A stretch of DNA of 64,000 nucleotides from Plumapathes pennacea (GCA_964036295.1 OZ038463.1:31759295-31823294), one strand, 5' to 3'; shown: positions 1-12,260, counted from the first letter of the stretch. Notes: a model not told the origin generated them from the letters alone. Made by a program: numbers and translations.

Positions 1-314
1 ACCACCTACCGGAGGAAATCATGTACGCTTGACTGAAAGGTGTCTGAAACTGGTTAAAGACACGTATTGCCACGCATATTTCCGACAATGCCGTATCTCA
101 TCTGATCCTCAGCCAGTTTGCAGAGAGGCCTGCGAGAGAATGAACTTCAAAGTTTGTAAAGAAGTATTTGAGTATGTTAAAAAGTACAACAACGCTACTC
201 GTAAAAATGATTTAAAATGGAGAATACTTGACTGCACCAAGATGCCAACACAGAATTTGTCCAACTCAAAACACCAAGGAGAACAAGAGTGCTATAACCC
301 AGATGAAATTCGAG
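1..314 (+). CDS. Gene 1 CRD exon (3' part)
   Basis: Reading from base 2, this gives the second half of a Frizzled-type cysteine-rich domain, with the motifs YCHAYFRQC, PVCREACERM and VCKEVF. The exon ends at CGAG|GTACGG in phase 1. In genes 2 to 4 the homologous exon is 551-557 nt, so roughly 240 nt of it are missing to the left. Confidence 0.85.
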
Positions 315-3300
315 GTACGGAACATAACTCCCGCGGGGAATGGGAGGGGGTACTCCTTCTAATTTTAAGCTGGGGTGTGCTGCACGGTTCTCCAGACCCT
401 TATCCTATGTTAGACCAAATGACACAAATTTCCATACCCTATTTCACACTTCAAAATGTGTCCCTATTGGCAGCTTGCACAATTTTATTATTCAATTCCC
501 AGACCAGAAAGACAAAATCTAAACTCTAATTCAAACCAAATTGTCAAAATTCTATACCTTTTTCAAACTAAATGCTTAAAAACGATATCCTATTGCGCGG
601 CGCATACCTATATGGTTCATACATGGGAGTACCACCCCCCCCCCCCCCCCTCCCCTTCCCCCAAGGGACGTTACTGTGCAATAGACAATTAGTCCCAACC
701 AGTCAGTCAAGTCAGCTGGTCAGTCAGTATAAACCTGAATCTAGAAAGAAAAACGGTTTACAATTTTCGCACACTGCTAAATCAATCGATTGGTTTATCA
801 AAGTGGGAACAAATTGGAAATTACAAAAAAATGTTTTCGTAAGCTGAACCTTTGCGTTTGGTACTGTAATTATTTTGATTTTGGTGTTTGATATAGTCAT
901 CAGAAACCCTCTCTATACAAATTGTAATTTTGATATCAGAAACAAATAATATACTCAGAGGAATAACTTGGTTATTGTTTTTATTATAATAGATCAACTG
1001 GACAAACTGGCGAGTACAGGTAACATTATTTGTTATTGCCAGTAAATATTGTAATCGCTTTTACTTATTGAATTCTCCTTGGTGTGTCTCTTTTGGCTGA
1101 AAGTTTCCCAAACATCTCGCTCATATCATAAGCTACAGCCCTTGTTGATAACTCAGCCCAGTCCTCTAGATATTTTCAATTCAGGAGTCGTGAATATACT
1201 TTTACTATACATTCAGCCCTAAACAAAGGACAACAGACATGATTTGTGCCTGTCACACAACAATGTTGGAGAGCGGAATACCAAGACAAATTGTGTGTGC
1301 GTTGTCAAATTTATGTTTTTGACGTTGTCAAGCGGGTGAGGAAATAAATCTTCTGAAGCCTAGGATTGTAGTTTACATGTGGAATCTAACGAGTGGGTGC
1401 CATGTGACTCAGTGTTGCGTTAGGCTCTCTGTGTTGAAATACTACACTGTTTATATATTTTGTTACGTTTCGAATATACTTTTAAATAAGAAATGATGTG
1501 CCCCTAGTAAACGCTGAGACGTTTTAACTCCTAAGCTCAGAATGTCAATTATCCCAACGTTACCATAACTATTAGACATTTTACGAGTGATAAAATGAGT
1601 ACTGATGCCTAAATCAACGTTTATATAGCCATAGTGTCAAATGCCAAATTCTCCATACTGTAAAATATATATCTGACCAATGAGAGACTATAACGAGCAA
1701 ATGGATTACTTTTGGGAGGGTTAATTGGTGACGTGATTAACATATCTCACCGAAAAGTTCGATTACTAGTCATTCACTTGTGCATTACCAACTTTTTAAT
1801 TCATAGATTGTTATTTCGGAATCGGGGAAGGATACAGAGGAAACATCAGCGTTACGACCTCGGGTTACACCTGCCAGTCATGGAAGAACCATTTTCCGTA
1901 CAAACACCCAATAAACGTGTCAATGTATCCTGAGCTGGCAGCGTCAAACGCCTCAAATTTATGTCGAAATCCAGGGGGACTGGGGACAAAAGGTCCATGG
2001 TGCCTCACGACAAACCCGAATGTCACGTGGGAATACTGCGCTGTGGAAAAATGTCCAAAGCAAGGTGGGGGGGGACATATTATACGACACATACTGGCCG
2101 CACACAAATTGCCCATGTAAAGCGTTAAAATTATTATGTCGACATAAAACGGCATAACAAAGACTAAAAAGAATGGGTTCTGGTACTGTTATACTTTCTC
2201 TCAGCATAGCTCACAGTTTTTCATGTGTTGCATCGTGAAAGCTGAGGTTACGGAATGGTCTACACAACCATATAATGTTAGTGAAACTTTTGTTATGTTT
2301 TACGCAGGTCCAAGTCGTGCACCAAGACAAATCAAAGCATGGAATACCAGTTCGACAAGTATCCAACTAACCTGGGAAGAAATCCCACAAATTTATCGCC
2401 ATGGTATTCTTCAGGAATATCACGTGACGTGTAGGACGGTTAACAGTTTAGAATGGTTCTTTACTCGGGTACCTTCCACTTCCCACGCTGGTAATTTATC
2501 TGGACTCGAGAGTGGTACTACTTACAACTGCCGTGTCAGGGGCGTTAGTAATTTTGGAAATGGAACTTGGAGTGGCTTCGTAAATGTGTCAACCAGTGAA
2601 CTGAATGGTAAGTATTTATCGGCATTTATTGAGTCGGGTGGAGTGGCTTCGTAAATGTGTCAACCAGTGGTAAGTTTCTACTGGCCTTTATTCAGTCGGG
2701 TGAAGTATTTACGTTTCAAGAGAATGGCAGAATGACAGAATGACTGAATGGCAAAACGTTTTCACTAGTTTAAAAGATTATTCGTACAGCTTCAATACAA
2801 TACAGGTGTTTTAAAAAATATGCTAATTATTTTCGAACTGGTCGACAAAGCTGGAATACTCCCTTATTTTTGTTCTGCTTTGTTTCACGAGTAAAATTGA
2901 AGAATAGATATGGTTGTCGAAATTAAAATGGGTTCTATTTTACAAGTCAAAATCGTTTTATAAGTTAAAATGTAATCATAATAGTTAATTTTCCATTTGA
3001 AAATAAGAAAGACCTGTTGAAATGTGAGTTGAGTATATGCTAGGCTATGAATGTGATAAACGCTACTACTCTTTCATATAATAAGCCCCTCAGTTTCAAA
3101 GGCGAGGCTAGCGTAAACTTAATCCATGAGCTAATTTCATCTATTTAATTTGTCTGCAGAGGAAATGATCGACATTAACAAAGAAAATACTGCAAGTGAA
3201 GAATCATGGATAAAAACAGGTTATGATATGTGTACAGTCAACTCCTTAATGGACATCCCTTTAAGTCGGACACCTCTCTAAGACTTGGTAGTAACCGCTC

Positions 3301-5463
3301 CTACCATTGATTCATGAGTCATTTCCTATAAATAAACTCTCTTTATTGTGAGTGACAATATTAAGTGCTTATGGTATTCCTGACGTCATTTCCGTTGGTC
3401 GGCATTCATCGTATTGAATTGAGTTAAAATATTACAAAGTACATGTGCAAAGCATTTAGTTTCCAGTTGTGCACAACTTGTCTTAGATAAATATTCAACT
3501 AACTTTTGCTTGAGTATGACATTATACTGAAGTTGTATTTTTCCCTGGTATATCCTGTGACGAGTCAAAAAAAATTATGGTGTTTGGAAGGCCCTTGGAA
3601 ATACTCGAATATGCATTCACTCAGATTTATCTTGTCCAGCGGTTTTTAACGAAATCGCGCTTGAGCGCTTGTTATGATTTTATCTGCAGGGTTTAAGGGT
3701 CTCATATACATCACAGCAGTATTGTACAACTGTACATGACGTTTCTGAACAGCGATTTGCTGAATATTTGCTGAATATTTCGAATAACTCCTACCACATT
3801 TTAAAGAAGAATTTCTTTGCAAACATTCATCGGTTTGACCTGAAAATCACTGTGGAGAGTTGACATGCATAGTTCTGTGCAATAATTATGACTTTTGTAT
3901 TTGATCTATAAGTTCTATAGGTCTGTAAGTTGTAGTTAAGCCCTGTCCATATTTCCATGATACTGACATAACTACTTTGTGCTTGATAAAACGATCCATA
4001 ATTGATGTTTCTGCACAGCGATTTCCGGGTGAAACTGATGAACATTTGATCTGAAATTCACTGTGCAAGGCTGATATGCATAGTTCTGTGCAATAATTAT
4101 GGCTTTTGCATAATTAATATAATTAAATACAATATATTTATTTGTATTTGATCTATAAGTTCTATAGGTCTGTAAGTTGTAAAACAGGTTGGATATGTGT
4201 ACAGTCAACTCCTTAATGGACATCCCTTTAAGTCGGACACCTCTCTAAGACGGACACCTGGTAGTAACCGCTCCTACCATTGATTCATGAGTCATTTCCT
4301 ATAAATAGACTCTCTTTAAGGTGTATATCTTTTTAAAACGGACAATCTTTTTTCACAGATGGAATACTGGCAATAATAGCGGGATGTGTTGCAGCTGCTA
4401 TTCTTGCAGGCGTTGCTTTATTAGCATACTATCGCTACCGGAGAAATGGAACAGAAAATCGTGAGTGACATCATTAACTACTTGTAGTATTATCTGACGT
4501 CATTTCCGTTGGCCAGCATTTGTCACATTTAATTGAGTTAGAATTTTACAATGTACATGTGCAAAGCATTTAATTTCCAGATGTGCGCAACTTGTCTTAG
4601 AAAACTATTCAACTAACTTTTGCTTGAGTAGGACATTACTACATCAGTTGTATTTTTCCTTGGTATATCCTATGACAAAAAATATCTTGGTCTATAAGTT
4701 GTAGTTAAACCCTGTCCATATTTCCATGGTATTGACATAACTACTTTGCGCTTGATAAAACGATCCATAATTAATGTTTCTACAAAGCGATTTCCGAGTA
4801 AAATTGATGAAGATTTGATCTGAATTCACTGTGCAAGGCTGATATGCATAGTTCTGTGCAATAACTATGTATTTTGCATAATTAATATAGTTTAATAAAA
4901 TTTATTTCATGTTTACAGAGATTCAACCTGCAGTGGCTCCTTATGCAATCACTCACATAAACGAAATTTTCGAACCCTTCTATGAAGAAATCAATGAAAC
5001 CGCGACTCATCGATTCAAGTCTAGATACGTGAACTTGAAAATCGACGGTACCCTTAACCTCCCTTCGCATCTCCAAGACGCATTTATTGACTTCGAGCAG
5101 CTTTACGAGAACCTGCGCTACGAGCGGCTAAAGGACATCCAACCAAGACGAAGGTCTTTTAGCGGCGCCGTTGATGAACATGGCTATCCCGTCTATGACG
5201 TCTTAACACATCCATTATGTTTCAATCCCAACCAAAAAGTGACAATCCACAACAAACACCCACAAAACCCAAGCCGGCACGAAACCTCAAGAAAGCGATC
5301 GGCATCTGTTGACCTTTGCCAAGTGAGGGCGTTTGCCGAGGCTTTAGAGCGATTTGGAAATAAAGCTGGGGCTACTGGAGAACGTTGTGGCTATGAAAAC
5401 ACGGGAAACAACGGCATCCTCAACCTCTCTCCCCGTTTTCAAGACACATTGCCAAGCAACTAA
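1..5463 (+). CDS. Gene 1: ROR-like CRD-kringle-FN3 single-pass receptor (5' part outside window)
   Basis: Seven exons can be joined: 1-314, 993-1019, 1807-2064, 2308-2607, 3160-3219, 4359-4460 and 4919-5463. They give 534 in-frame residues and a stop. Order: rest of a Frizzled-like CRD, micro-exon, kringle with six Cys, FN3, acidic stalk, TM helix and a cytoplasmic tail without a kinase fold. All internal junctions are phase 1 with GT/AG sites, and the same borders recur in the other copies. Signal exon, exon 2 and the start of the CRD lie before the window. CRD plus kringle is the ROR/MuSK ectodomain order, so a Wnt-type or other secreted ligand is possible (inference). No disabling lesion is seen. 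Its last exon keeps what appears to be the ancestral reading frame at the C terminus. Confidence 0.85.
340..665 (+). repeat. MITE-like repeat in the post-CRD intron, gene 1
   Basis: The block starts at GGGAGGGGGTACTC and ends in a C-rich inverse (GGGAGTACCACCCCC). It contains several degenerate ACCCTATTTCAGACC units. The same block sits at the same place in genes 2, 3 and 4 and elsewhere in the window. Reading frames that run on from the CRD exon into this block are artefacts. Confidence 0.7.
993..1019 (+). CDS. Gene 1 micro-exon (27 nt)
   Basis: It is flanked by TATAATAG and GTAACATT and encodes DQLDKLAST with phase 1 on both sides, so it can be skipped without changing the frame. The peptide and both splice sites recur in genes 2 and 3. 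It joins the CRD to the kringle. Confidence 0.75.
1807..2064 (+). CDS. Gene 1 kringle exon
   Basis: This 258-nt exon is phase 1 on both sides. It encodes a complete kringle with six Cys (CYFGIG, CQSW, CRNPGG, WCLT, YCAV, KCP) and the family signature CRNPGG..GPWC. It is closest to ROR-type kringles by motif. One difference from genes 2 and 3 is WCLT in place of WCFT. Confidence 0.88.
2308..2607 (+). CDS. Gene 1 fibronectin type III exon
   Basis: This 300-nt exon (acceptor TTTTACGCAG, donor AATG|GTAAGT) encodes one FN3 domain. Visible signs are the PSRAPRQIKAW start, the SIQLTWEEIP strand with its core Trp, and the Tyr of TTYNCRVRGVSNFGNGTWS. Several N-glycosylation sequons are present (NLS, NGT, NVS). 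Confidence 0.87.
2575..2672 (+). repeat. Duplicated FN3 exon end with a second splice donor
   Basis: The last part of the FN3 exon (GTGGCTTCGTAAATGTGTCA) is repeated about 66 bp downstream with its own GTAAGT at 2670. Reading on to the second donor meets a TAA at 2652, so using it would truncate the protein. It is probably inert. Confidence 0.7.
3160..3219 (+). CDS. Gene 1 juxtamembrane stalk exon
   Basis: This 60-nt exon lies between TTTGTCTGCAG and GTTATG and encodes an acidic, Thr/Ser-bearing stalk ending EESWIKT. It is phase 1 on both sides, and genes 2, 3 and 4 keep the same exon. Confidence 0.75.
3229..4190 (+). repeat. First half of a ~960-bp tandem duplication, TM exon lost
   Basis: Sequence from GTGTACAGTCAACTCC through the intron that normally follows the TM exon occurs here and again from 4197. 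In this first copy the end of the intron and the whole TM exon are missing: CTCTTTATT runs straight into GTGAGTGACA at about 3350. The second copy keeps the exon. Confidence 0.65.
4359..4460 (+). CDS. Gene 1 transmembrane exon
   Basis: The acceptor is TTTTTTCACAG and the donor AATC|GTGAGT. It encodes a helix of about 22 residues (GILAIIAGCVAAAILAGVAL) followed by the basic stop-transfer YYRYRRN. This fixes a type I single-pass topology with the kringle and FN3 outside. Confidence 0.88.
4919..5463 (+). CDS. Gene 1 cytoplasmic tail exon
   Basis: The final exon has acceptor CATGTTTACAG and stops with TAA at 5461. The roughly 181-residue tail has no kinase motifs. It carries FYEEI, RYVNL, LYENL, RYERL and YPVYDVL, plus the basic serine motifs RRRSFS and RKRSASVD. 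The phrase DGTLNLPSHLQD near the start recurs as NGILNLSPRFQD near the end, which suggests an internal duplication. Confidence 0.88.
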
Positions 5464-6780
5464 ATTTGAAGAAAACCGAAGCAAACTATTTTTGTTAACC
5501 GTGACCTGGATATTTTAGAGCAGATTGGACTGAATCAAAACTAACGGAATAGAAATTACCAATTGATCTACAATTGAAAAAAAACTACGACTTTGACATA
5601 TAATTGCTGATATTTTATCTAGCGGGTTGCAAAAAATTAGAGCAAATCTTCAACTAAAATACTGTATTTTTTGTTACGGAAGAGATTTTGATTAAATATT
5701 AATTGATTAATAGTCACGATTTAATATGATTAATATTCATAATTTTAAGGACGTGGTTTAATATTCTACTTTTCAAATTGATTCTTTTAGTGTTTGTAAG
5801 CATTATTCGTAAGTTAATTAGTTTCCACTTAGTGAAGTCCAGGCTGAAAAAGGTCTAGGTTACTCTCAATCCAAATTATGTCCGCCACAAGTCTAGTTTA
5901 GATTCAGTGTCACTATTGGTGCCAAGTTAGTGCAGTTTTGCACGGTACTTTCGGATATTTCATTATCAGCTGTTTGGCCTAGACGTTGGTTCCCACGGTC
6001 GGAACAATACCTTAGCATTACGGGCATATCTATAAATCCAGTCGGCCAAATCTTACCTGGCCTGACTAATTGAATTTTTAACCTGATCGACCAATGCAGC
6101 CTGGACTGAATTTAATTAAGTGTACTGCCCTTTTGTTGTAGTGTACAATTCTTTTGTTACCAATTATCTGGTTATGTAACTACGTATTGTTCAATGGTCT
6201 CATCGTTCAAACAAAGTACGCTCTCTCTTAATCCCTTAATTAAGTTGTTTACGACAAGTTACGCTTCTTTTCTGAAGGCGGAGTTTAGTTAAAACTCCGT
6301 AAAACATTACGTAATATAATCTGGATAGTTTTGTTGACTACGCAACCTTAGTCGTCAAGTACTTTTTACAGCCTTTACTACTTAAGACTCTATTATTTTT
6401 ACAGCCAGTTGTAACGCGCCCGTAGCTCTGTCGACAAGGGTAATATTTAGTACATTGAGCATCTTTACCTATCTGTAAACTGTTGAAGTCTGAGTTAGTC
6501 AAAAGTGCGCGTCCCTTTTCGTTTAGCTTTTCTGTCGCTAAGTAGTGACGTTCTACCTTATCCTTATTGGTTCCCAGTGCTTGACGGACAGCTTGCTAGT
6601 TTTGCCAGAGAGAATCAAAACCAGACCTGTAACATTATGTGCGAAGACTTGTAATAAAGCATAGAAAAGTGAGAAGAGCTTGACTGGTCAGATCCTGTGT
6701 GTACCTCCGTTGCCCCAGCGAGAAAACCCCTCGTATTATTTTGAACAAACTAAAAATTTTTACATGGTTTTGCTGCCAAT
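5464..6780 (+). other. 3' flank of gene 1, no gene seen
   Basis: AT-rich, with no convincing ORF. The first ~200 bp match the 3' flank of gene 3 (around 53.4-53.9 kb). The AATAAA found 60 bp after the gene 3 stop is changed to an A run here. The next clear AATAAA is at 6653, so the transcript end is uncertain. Confidence 0.4.
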
Positions 6781-6789
6781 AAAATAAAA

Positions 6790-8130
6790 TAAAATACTAG
6801 AAATACGATAATCGCAGATACCACCTCGCTCTGTCATTGATGGGACTTTTACTTTGGTAACTCCCAACAAGAGTAACCTTTGCTTTACCGAAATGTTGAC
6901 TCAATCTTTTCTTCAAACTCAAGTGCTACACGCAAAGGAAGGAGAAAAAGAATGGTGTGTGTTATACATTTGCGTTGAAAAAAGAATCGATTGCGTGACG
7001 AAGTACGTATTTCCCACGGTCGGCACGTCAAATTAATTTATACACTCTGCCAAGCAAGTTCTCAAAATTTAATACTCAAATTTTGAAGTTGGTCGGCCGT
7101 CGTAATACGGGAAGAAAGGAACACTGATTTTCCAATTTTGAATTCATAGGCAGTACAATTAAATAGGCTTCCTGTGCGATTTGTTTTTAATCTAGACTGC
7201 ATGCACCTGACTCAGGCATGCATATTTAATGAACTCGAATTGTTTTGTATGTTAACCCACTCAAAACAGCATGATTTCTCCCAGAATCAAAGCAAAACTT
7301 GAACAGTTTACTTCAAATTATACACGGACTTCAGACCCAGTGATACTTCTAAGGGCCTGTAAACAATTCTCGCTGCAATCACCGCGTGTCAGATTACAGA
7401 AAAACAAGAGACATCTGACTAAATCATTCAAGACTACAAGTTCCGATTGCTCTGAGCGAATACGGTAGCCGAAACTGGTGACAGAAGCGTAGTAAAACAA
7501 TACTTCGAGTGAAAATGATCAACATACAGATTTTAATACATTCTTGAAGTGATCGAGTTTATACAAGCTATACGGGATAGAATATATTTGTCACGGTGAT
7601 TGTTCGATTTTCATTGACTAACCTTTGTTGCTTGTCCTTTCTAAATAAGTATCTGAGTTTAACACAAAACGGCGTCTGAGGCTCCCGATTTGCTTTCAAG
7701 CGCTGTTCCCTTTGCGGAGCCGTTTCTTTGGCACGCTTCCCGTTCATGATGCTGTCCGTTATAACATGTTTGTCATCTTTTCTCTAGACGGATTTGGCGC
7801 TGTTCGATTGTTTCACAATTTCGCCTTGCCCGTGCCTATTTCCTTCTCTTTTGAAGACGAGCTTCGCGAGACTGTTGTGTTTCAAGTTTTCCAGTTTTCC
7901 ATTTTCGTAAACACAGCTACTTTCTCTTACTGCGAGTAAAACTACAGGGCCACACGTGATCGATTCGGCCTTTGTTATTGGTTAAGCAGCGATAGGAACT
8001 GGGGACGAGGTCGCACGACAGACTGACAGACGAACATTAAATTTCGAGATGGCGACACGCTTCGAGTCTTTGAAGGATGCGATACTACTGCATTAGCGTT
8101 GTGATTATTTCCCTCACTTCGTTCGGGGAA
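6790..8130 (+). repeat. Repeat block shared with intron 1 of gene 4
   Basis: It begins TACTAGAAATACGATAATCG and matches 57711-59070 over most of its length. Shorter related parts occur near 21.56 kb and 41.74-42.15 kb. It ends with GTGATTATTTCCCTCACTTC. In gene 4 that end runs into a TTA microsatellite, which resembles the 3' end of a SINE or LINE. The small ORFs inside are not frame-stable between copies. Confidence 0.55.
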
Positions 8131-9080
8131 AATAAGGCAAATGTTTTTCGAAAAAGTATTGTCATAGTCCCAGAAAGGTCTCCTAAAAATTTACAGAGTT
8201 TTAATATTTTGCTCAAAATTGGCCCTTTTTGGCCAAAACCTTGGCCTATAGTCTTATACCATTTTTCAATAATTGGCCACTTTGAGGCTAAAATTGAAAA
8301 CACTCTAAACTTTCAGCAACCTTTCAAAATCTCGTAAAATTTGCAGGAAAACTTCCTGGAACGAATACGGTTTTGATGTGATTATTGTTGATATTTTATC
8401 TAGCGCGGGTTGCGAGAAATTAGAGCAAATCTTCGACTAAACAATTTTATGTGGTTTTGCTGCTATATATTATCAACGGCTGAAATAAAACAAGGCAAAT
8501 GTATTTCAAAAAGTCTTCTTATAGTCTCAGAACAACAAAAATATCACACTTTTAACAAAGGAGCTGATCAATTTTACATGGTTTTGCTGCTCTATCCGTA
8601 TCAACGACTGAAATGAAATAGGGCAAATGTAGTTACGAAAAGTTTCGTTATTGCCCAGGTAGACTTTCCGAAAGTTTTAAGAGGTTTATAATTTTGCTCA
8701 AAATCGAACCTTTGGAAGCTAAACTCCAAAACGTTGCTGAGGTAACTTTCCAGAGAAACTATAGCAAGCTTAGCAAGCTAAGGAAAGCGTAATTAGAATC
8801 TTGACTCATTCAGTTTTGCTATGATCCAGACGGTTGAGCAAACACAGGCCGTTCAGCTATTTTTTCTTTCCTGGTTAGTTCATGCCACGTTCATATTTTA
8901 TCGCGATACAAAGTTACTGAAGTTTACATCATCAAGATTACACAAAGCTTTAGGTTTAGCGAGGTTTCGTAGTTACGTTTCGCCCATGTGTTGTTTTAGT
9001 TTTGAGGCGGTCATTACTGTCGCCTCGCCCAGGGACCCAAACTGTCATCTAGCGCCTCTTGCCTCATTACACTCATCATA
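8131..9080 (+). repeat. Degenerate repeat related to the gene 3 3' flank
   Basis: Phrases such as TTTTGCTGCTATAT, GGCTGAAATAAAACAAGG and GCTCAAAATTGGCCCTTTTT occur two or three times here and again at 53.6-54.2 kb. No gene is seen. Confidence 0.5.
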
Positions 9081-9510
9081 ATTTTGGGTGGGGGTGTGCC
9101 GCCCAGTCTTGAAAGCCCTTACCCTATTTCAGACCAAAATACCTGATTTTCTATACCCTATTTCAGGCCTGACTTCAAAAATGTATACCCTATTTCAGAC
9201 CTGACTTCAAAATTTATACCCTATTTCAGACCATTTTTAGAGATTTCTTTTTCTTTTTTGAGATTTGTTCTTTTGCAGCAATTTCCACTGTGCTTTCTTC
9301 CATTTGCCGTGCAATGTCCGCGGCGACATATTTCTGTTAAAATCATACCTATCCCAGACCAAAAAGACAAAGCGATACCCTATTTCAGATCCCAAAAGGC
9401 AAAATCGATACCTTATTTTTTTTACTAAAAATGCTTGAAAACAATACCCTTTGGGGTGGCAGATACCTAAATGGCTTATATATGGGAGTACCCTCCCCCT
9501 CGTGTCCTCG
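9081..9510 (+). repeat. MITE-like repeat (CCCTATTTCAGACC type)
   Basis: It has the same makeup as the post-CRD repeat: a GGGTGTGCCGCCC start, four or more units of ACCCTATTTCAGACC type, and an end near GGGAGTACCCTCCCCCTC. Here it lies between genes rather than in a receptor intron. Confidence 0.65.
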
Positions 9511-9579
9511 TGACTTGAACATAGATTTCATATCTTTGCGCCGTCGTGTAATATCCCCTGTATATTTATCAACCTATTT

Positions 9580-9860
9580 TATTGCTCGAGAGGGGCACGC
9601 CCCGCGAACTTAAAAATGGAAATTCTTTTTTTTTTTCCGTGTTTTTCTTTTCTGGATCGAGAATCAGCACACGGTGATTGGTTCATATTATCACGTGATA
9701 TGCGATAACTTAAGGTGACTTCGCGAACGACTTGAGATGTGGGCGTCGCGATCGAATTGTACGTTAATACAATTGCGTGTAAAGTTAGCTATATCCCATC
9801 CAAGCTATAGCTCAACACCGTTTGGCTCTGTGAAACATGCATGGGTAAACTGGATTTTAG
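9580..9860 (+). repeat. Dispersed repeat shared with 32.17-32.41 kb
   Basis: CAGCACACGGTGATTGGTTC and the following CATCCCATCCAA..CAACACC..TTTGGCTCTGTG occur here, at 32.2-32.4 kb and, in part, at 32.95-33.01 kb. No intact ORF is present in this copy. Confidence 0.55.
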
Positions 9861-10520
9861 GGAGCTCTTGGAAATAGTCGAACATGCCTTCACTGATTCA
9901 TCTTGTCCAGCAGTTATTGGTAAAATCGTACCGCAGCGCTTCTGATAATTATATAATTTGATCAAATTCTGCAGGATTTAATGGTCTCATATACATGCTT
10001 ACATGACAACAGTGTTGTACAACTGTACATGTCACGTAAATTTTGCACATTGATTTGTAAACAAGGATTTCTTTGCAAGCATTCATCAGTTTGACCTGAA
10101 AATCACTGTGGAGAGTTGACATGCATAGTTCTGTTCAATAATTATGACTTTTGCATTTGATCAGAGTCTATAAGTTGTAGGGACCTTATCCATGATTTCA
10201 TGGAACTGACATAGCACTACTTTGCGACTAATAAAAAATCCACAATTGATGTTTCTGCACAACGATTGCCAGGTGAAATTGATAAACATCTGACCGGAAA
10301 TCATTGTGCAGGGCTGACATGCATGATTCTGTGCAATAATTATAGCTTTTGCAAATTAATCTAATTAAATACAATCTATTTCATGTTTACAGAGATTCGA
10401 CCTGCAGTGGCTCCTTATGTAGTCACTCACATAGACGAAATTTTTGAATCCTTCTATGAAGAAATCAATGAAAAGGCGACTCATCGATTCAAGTCCAGAT
10501 ACATGAACTTAACATATTTT
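9860..10520 (+). pseudogene. Relic of another receptor copy: last intron plus truncated tail exon
   Basis: The sequence aligns with the intron before the tail exon in genes 2 and 3, then with the tail exon itself. An acceptor TTTACAG is followed by codons for IRPAVAPYVVTHIDEIFES and FYEEINEKATHRFKSRYMNL, after which homology stops abruptly at about 10514. No upstream receptor exons precede it. The break is within about 3 codons of the break in the gene 2 tail, and the 3' flanks match as well. Confidence 0.75.
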
Positions 10521-10867
10521 ATATTCTACATATTTTAATATTATAGTCAGTCACAATTCGACAATTGCCGTATTTAGTTGGAGGACTCCCTGTAAACACC
10601 TGGAAAGCTTTCCTGAGTCCACATTTTAAGGTTAAAAACATGTATTGTAATCAAAATATCAATAAGTTATTCTATTCTAAACTATTCTATTCTGAATACC
10701 GAAATCCAATTGGCAGTTTAATATGGCGACAGCTGACACAATGGAACTGGTACACTGCGGTTCACAGGGAACACGCCGCCATACTCCCGACCGGTTCTTT
10801 TTTTATGATTAGTATAATGAAGAAGAAACCTTTAGTCGCTGGAAACCATCATTTTTAAAATAATATA
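10521..10867 (+). other. Spacer shared with the 3' flank of gene 2
   Basis: No gene is seen. The stretch around 10790-10866 (ACCGGTTC, then TATAATGAAGAAG) matches 29285-29350 after gene 2. This supports a common origin of both truncated ends. Confidence 0.5.
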
Positions 10868-11777
10868 CAGTCGAACCTCACTATTTCGAACTCGGTTAAT
10901 TCGAAGTCCCCGTTATTTCGAAGTCAAGTCGAATCCCCTTGGATTTATTCTTTTAGTCATTTACTATTTACTTTTTCGAAACCCCGCTATTTCGACCTCA
11001 TCGCCAGAAATTCCGGACATTTTGCGTCCACGATTGCTTCCGGTCTTTCCCAGCGGCGTGCGGTATGAGCATGCGCCATTCACACATTCAACATTGTTAC
11101 GTACTTTGCCTCAGTGGGGTGGGGGAGGGATGGGTTTCTCCGGTTCAAAAAGAGACTGCTACGTTTAGGAGACGTGCCGCTGAACGACCTAGTTGAAATT
11201 AGCTTTCGTTTGGTACAATTTTCATGCGATTTGGAGCTTTCCAGCCCAAAATATCAACATCCGAAGTCAGCGTATTTCACGGGAGGTATTCGCCATGGCT
11301 GGCTGTGAACTGCAAATTCAAACACAAAAAGTACACATCGAATTTGTTCCAGGGGACTGACTGAGGCTTCACAGGAGATGTTCAATCCTTCGACAATCAG
11401 GTACGGGGTAGACATTTTGCGTTTTACCCAAGGTTATTGTTTTGAGCGTATTCTGCTATCAATCCCTTCTTATGTCGGCCAAAATTTTAAATTCAAAAAA
11501 GTACACATCGAATTTTACCAGAGATAAATATTTTTTGTACTGTTGTGTTTAGGAAGCTTTCCTCTTCCGAATGCTGCCCAGACATTTTTACGAACGTGCT
11601 TCAGTTAAGCGAAAAGCACAATTTATTATCAGATCCCATACATTTCTTTGTTATTTCTTGAGCGGCTGTCAGCGTGAAACCTGATGCCTCTTCCGAGATG
11701 GCGCAACCGGATGTCTGAAATTTCTGGCGATGTTTTTTTCATGTCCCGTGTGACTTCGAAATAGCGGGGTTCGACTG
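10868..11777. mobile_element. Non-autonomous pogo-like (Tc1/mariner) element, ~910 bp
   Basis: The left end is CAGTCGAACCTCACTATTTC and the right end is its imperfect inverse, GAAATAGCGGGGTTCGACTG. Both are flanked by TA, the usual Tc1/mariner target duplication. No transposase ORF is present. It splits the flank shared by the relic and gene 2, so it inserted after that duplication. Confidence 0.75.
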
Positions 11778-11779
11778 TA

Positions 11780-12260
11780 ATTCATTTTAGACACTACTGA
11801 AGCTCAGACTTATACGGATGCCTTGTAGAACGATACTTTGTACACTGCCGAAGAATGGTTTCCGAGGCCCGGTTTCCGGTTCCTGGTTCTTCGTTCCCGA
11901 TTTCTTGTTCTCGGTACACTAGGCAGTTTAAGATTGACACGAGTACTGCAACCCGCAAACCACAAAAAGTCACATGACCTAACAAACATGTCCCGTTTGC
12001 TGAAGGAAGCAAATTCTGAAATAACTGAAGGTTTATGCTACGATATTTTACTTTTTAATACCTAAGGAATGCTTTCTGGTGTTGAAAATGTAACAGAAAT
12101 ACGGTAGACTTGACGTGTTACTTTTTGCGGTTTAAGGTTTGCGTGTTGCTGAATACGGCAATCTTAAACTCTCTATTATTCGGTACATGACGGAGTCAAA
12201 CTGATCCAAGTCGGAAACTGAATCCTTGCTGACGCACGGTTTCAGTTCGGAGTTTATACA
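11780..12260 (+). other. Second part of the flank shared with gene 2
   Basis: It matches 29360-29790 (GAAGCTCAGACTT, CGATACTTTGTACACTGCCG). No gene is called. Both strands carry short open frames that do not keep frame between the copies. Confidence 0.5.

Noticed and set aside
1865-2155. 96-codon minus-strand frame over the kringle exon, with similar frames in genes 2, 3 and 4
   Set aside because: It is the shadow of the kringle exon. Its conservation is explained by the plus-strand protein.
2641-2672. Alternative FN3 splice donor at 2670 in gene 1
   Set aside because: Reading to it meets an in-frame TAA at 2652. It looks like a by-product of a short duplication.
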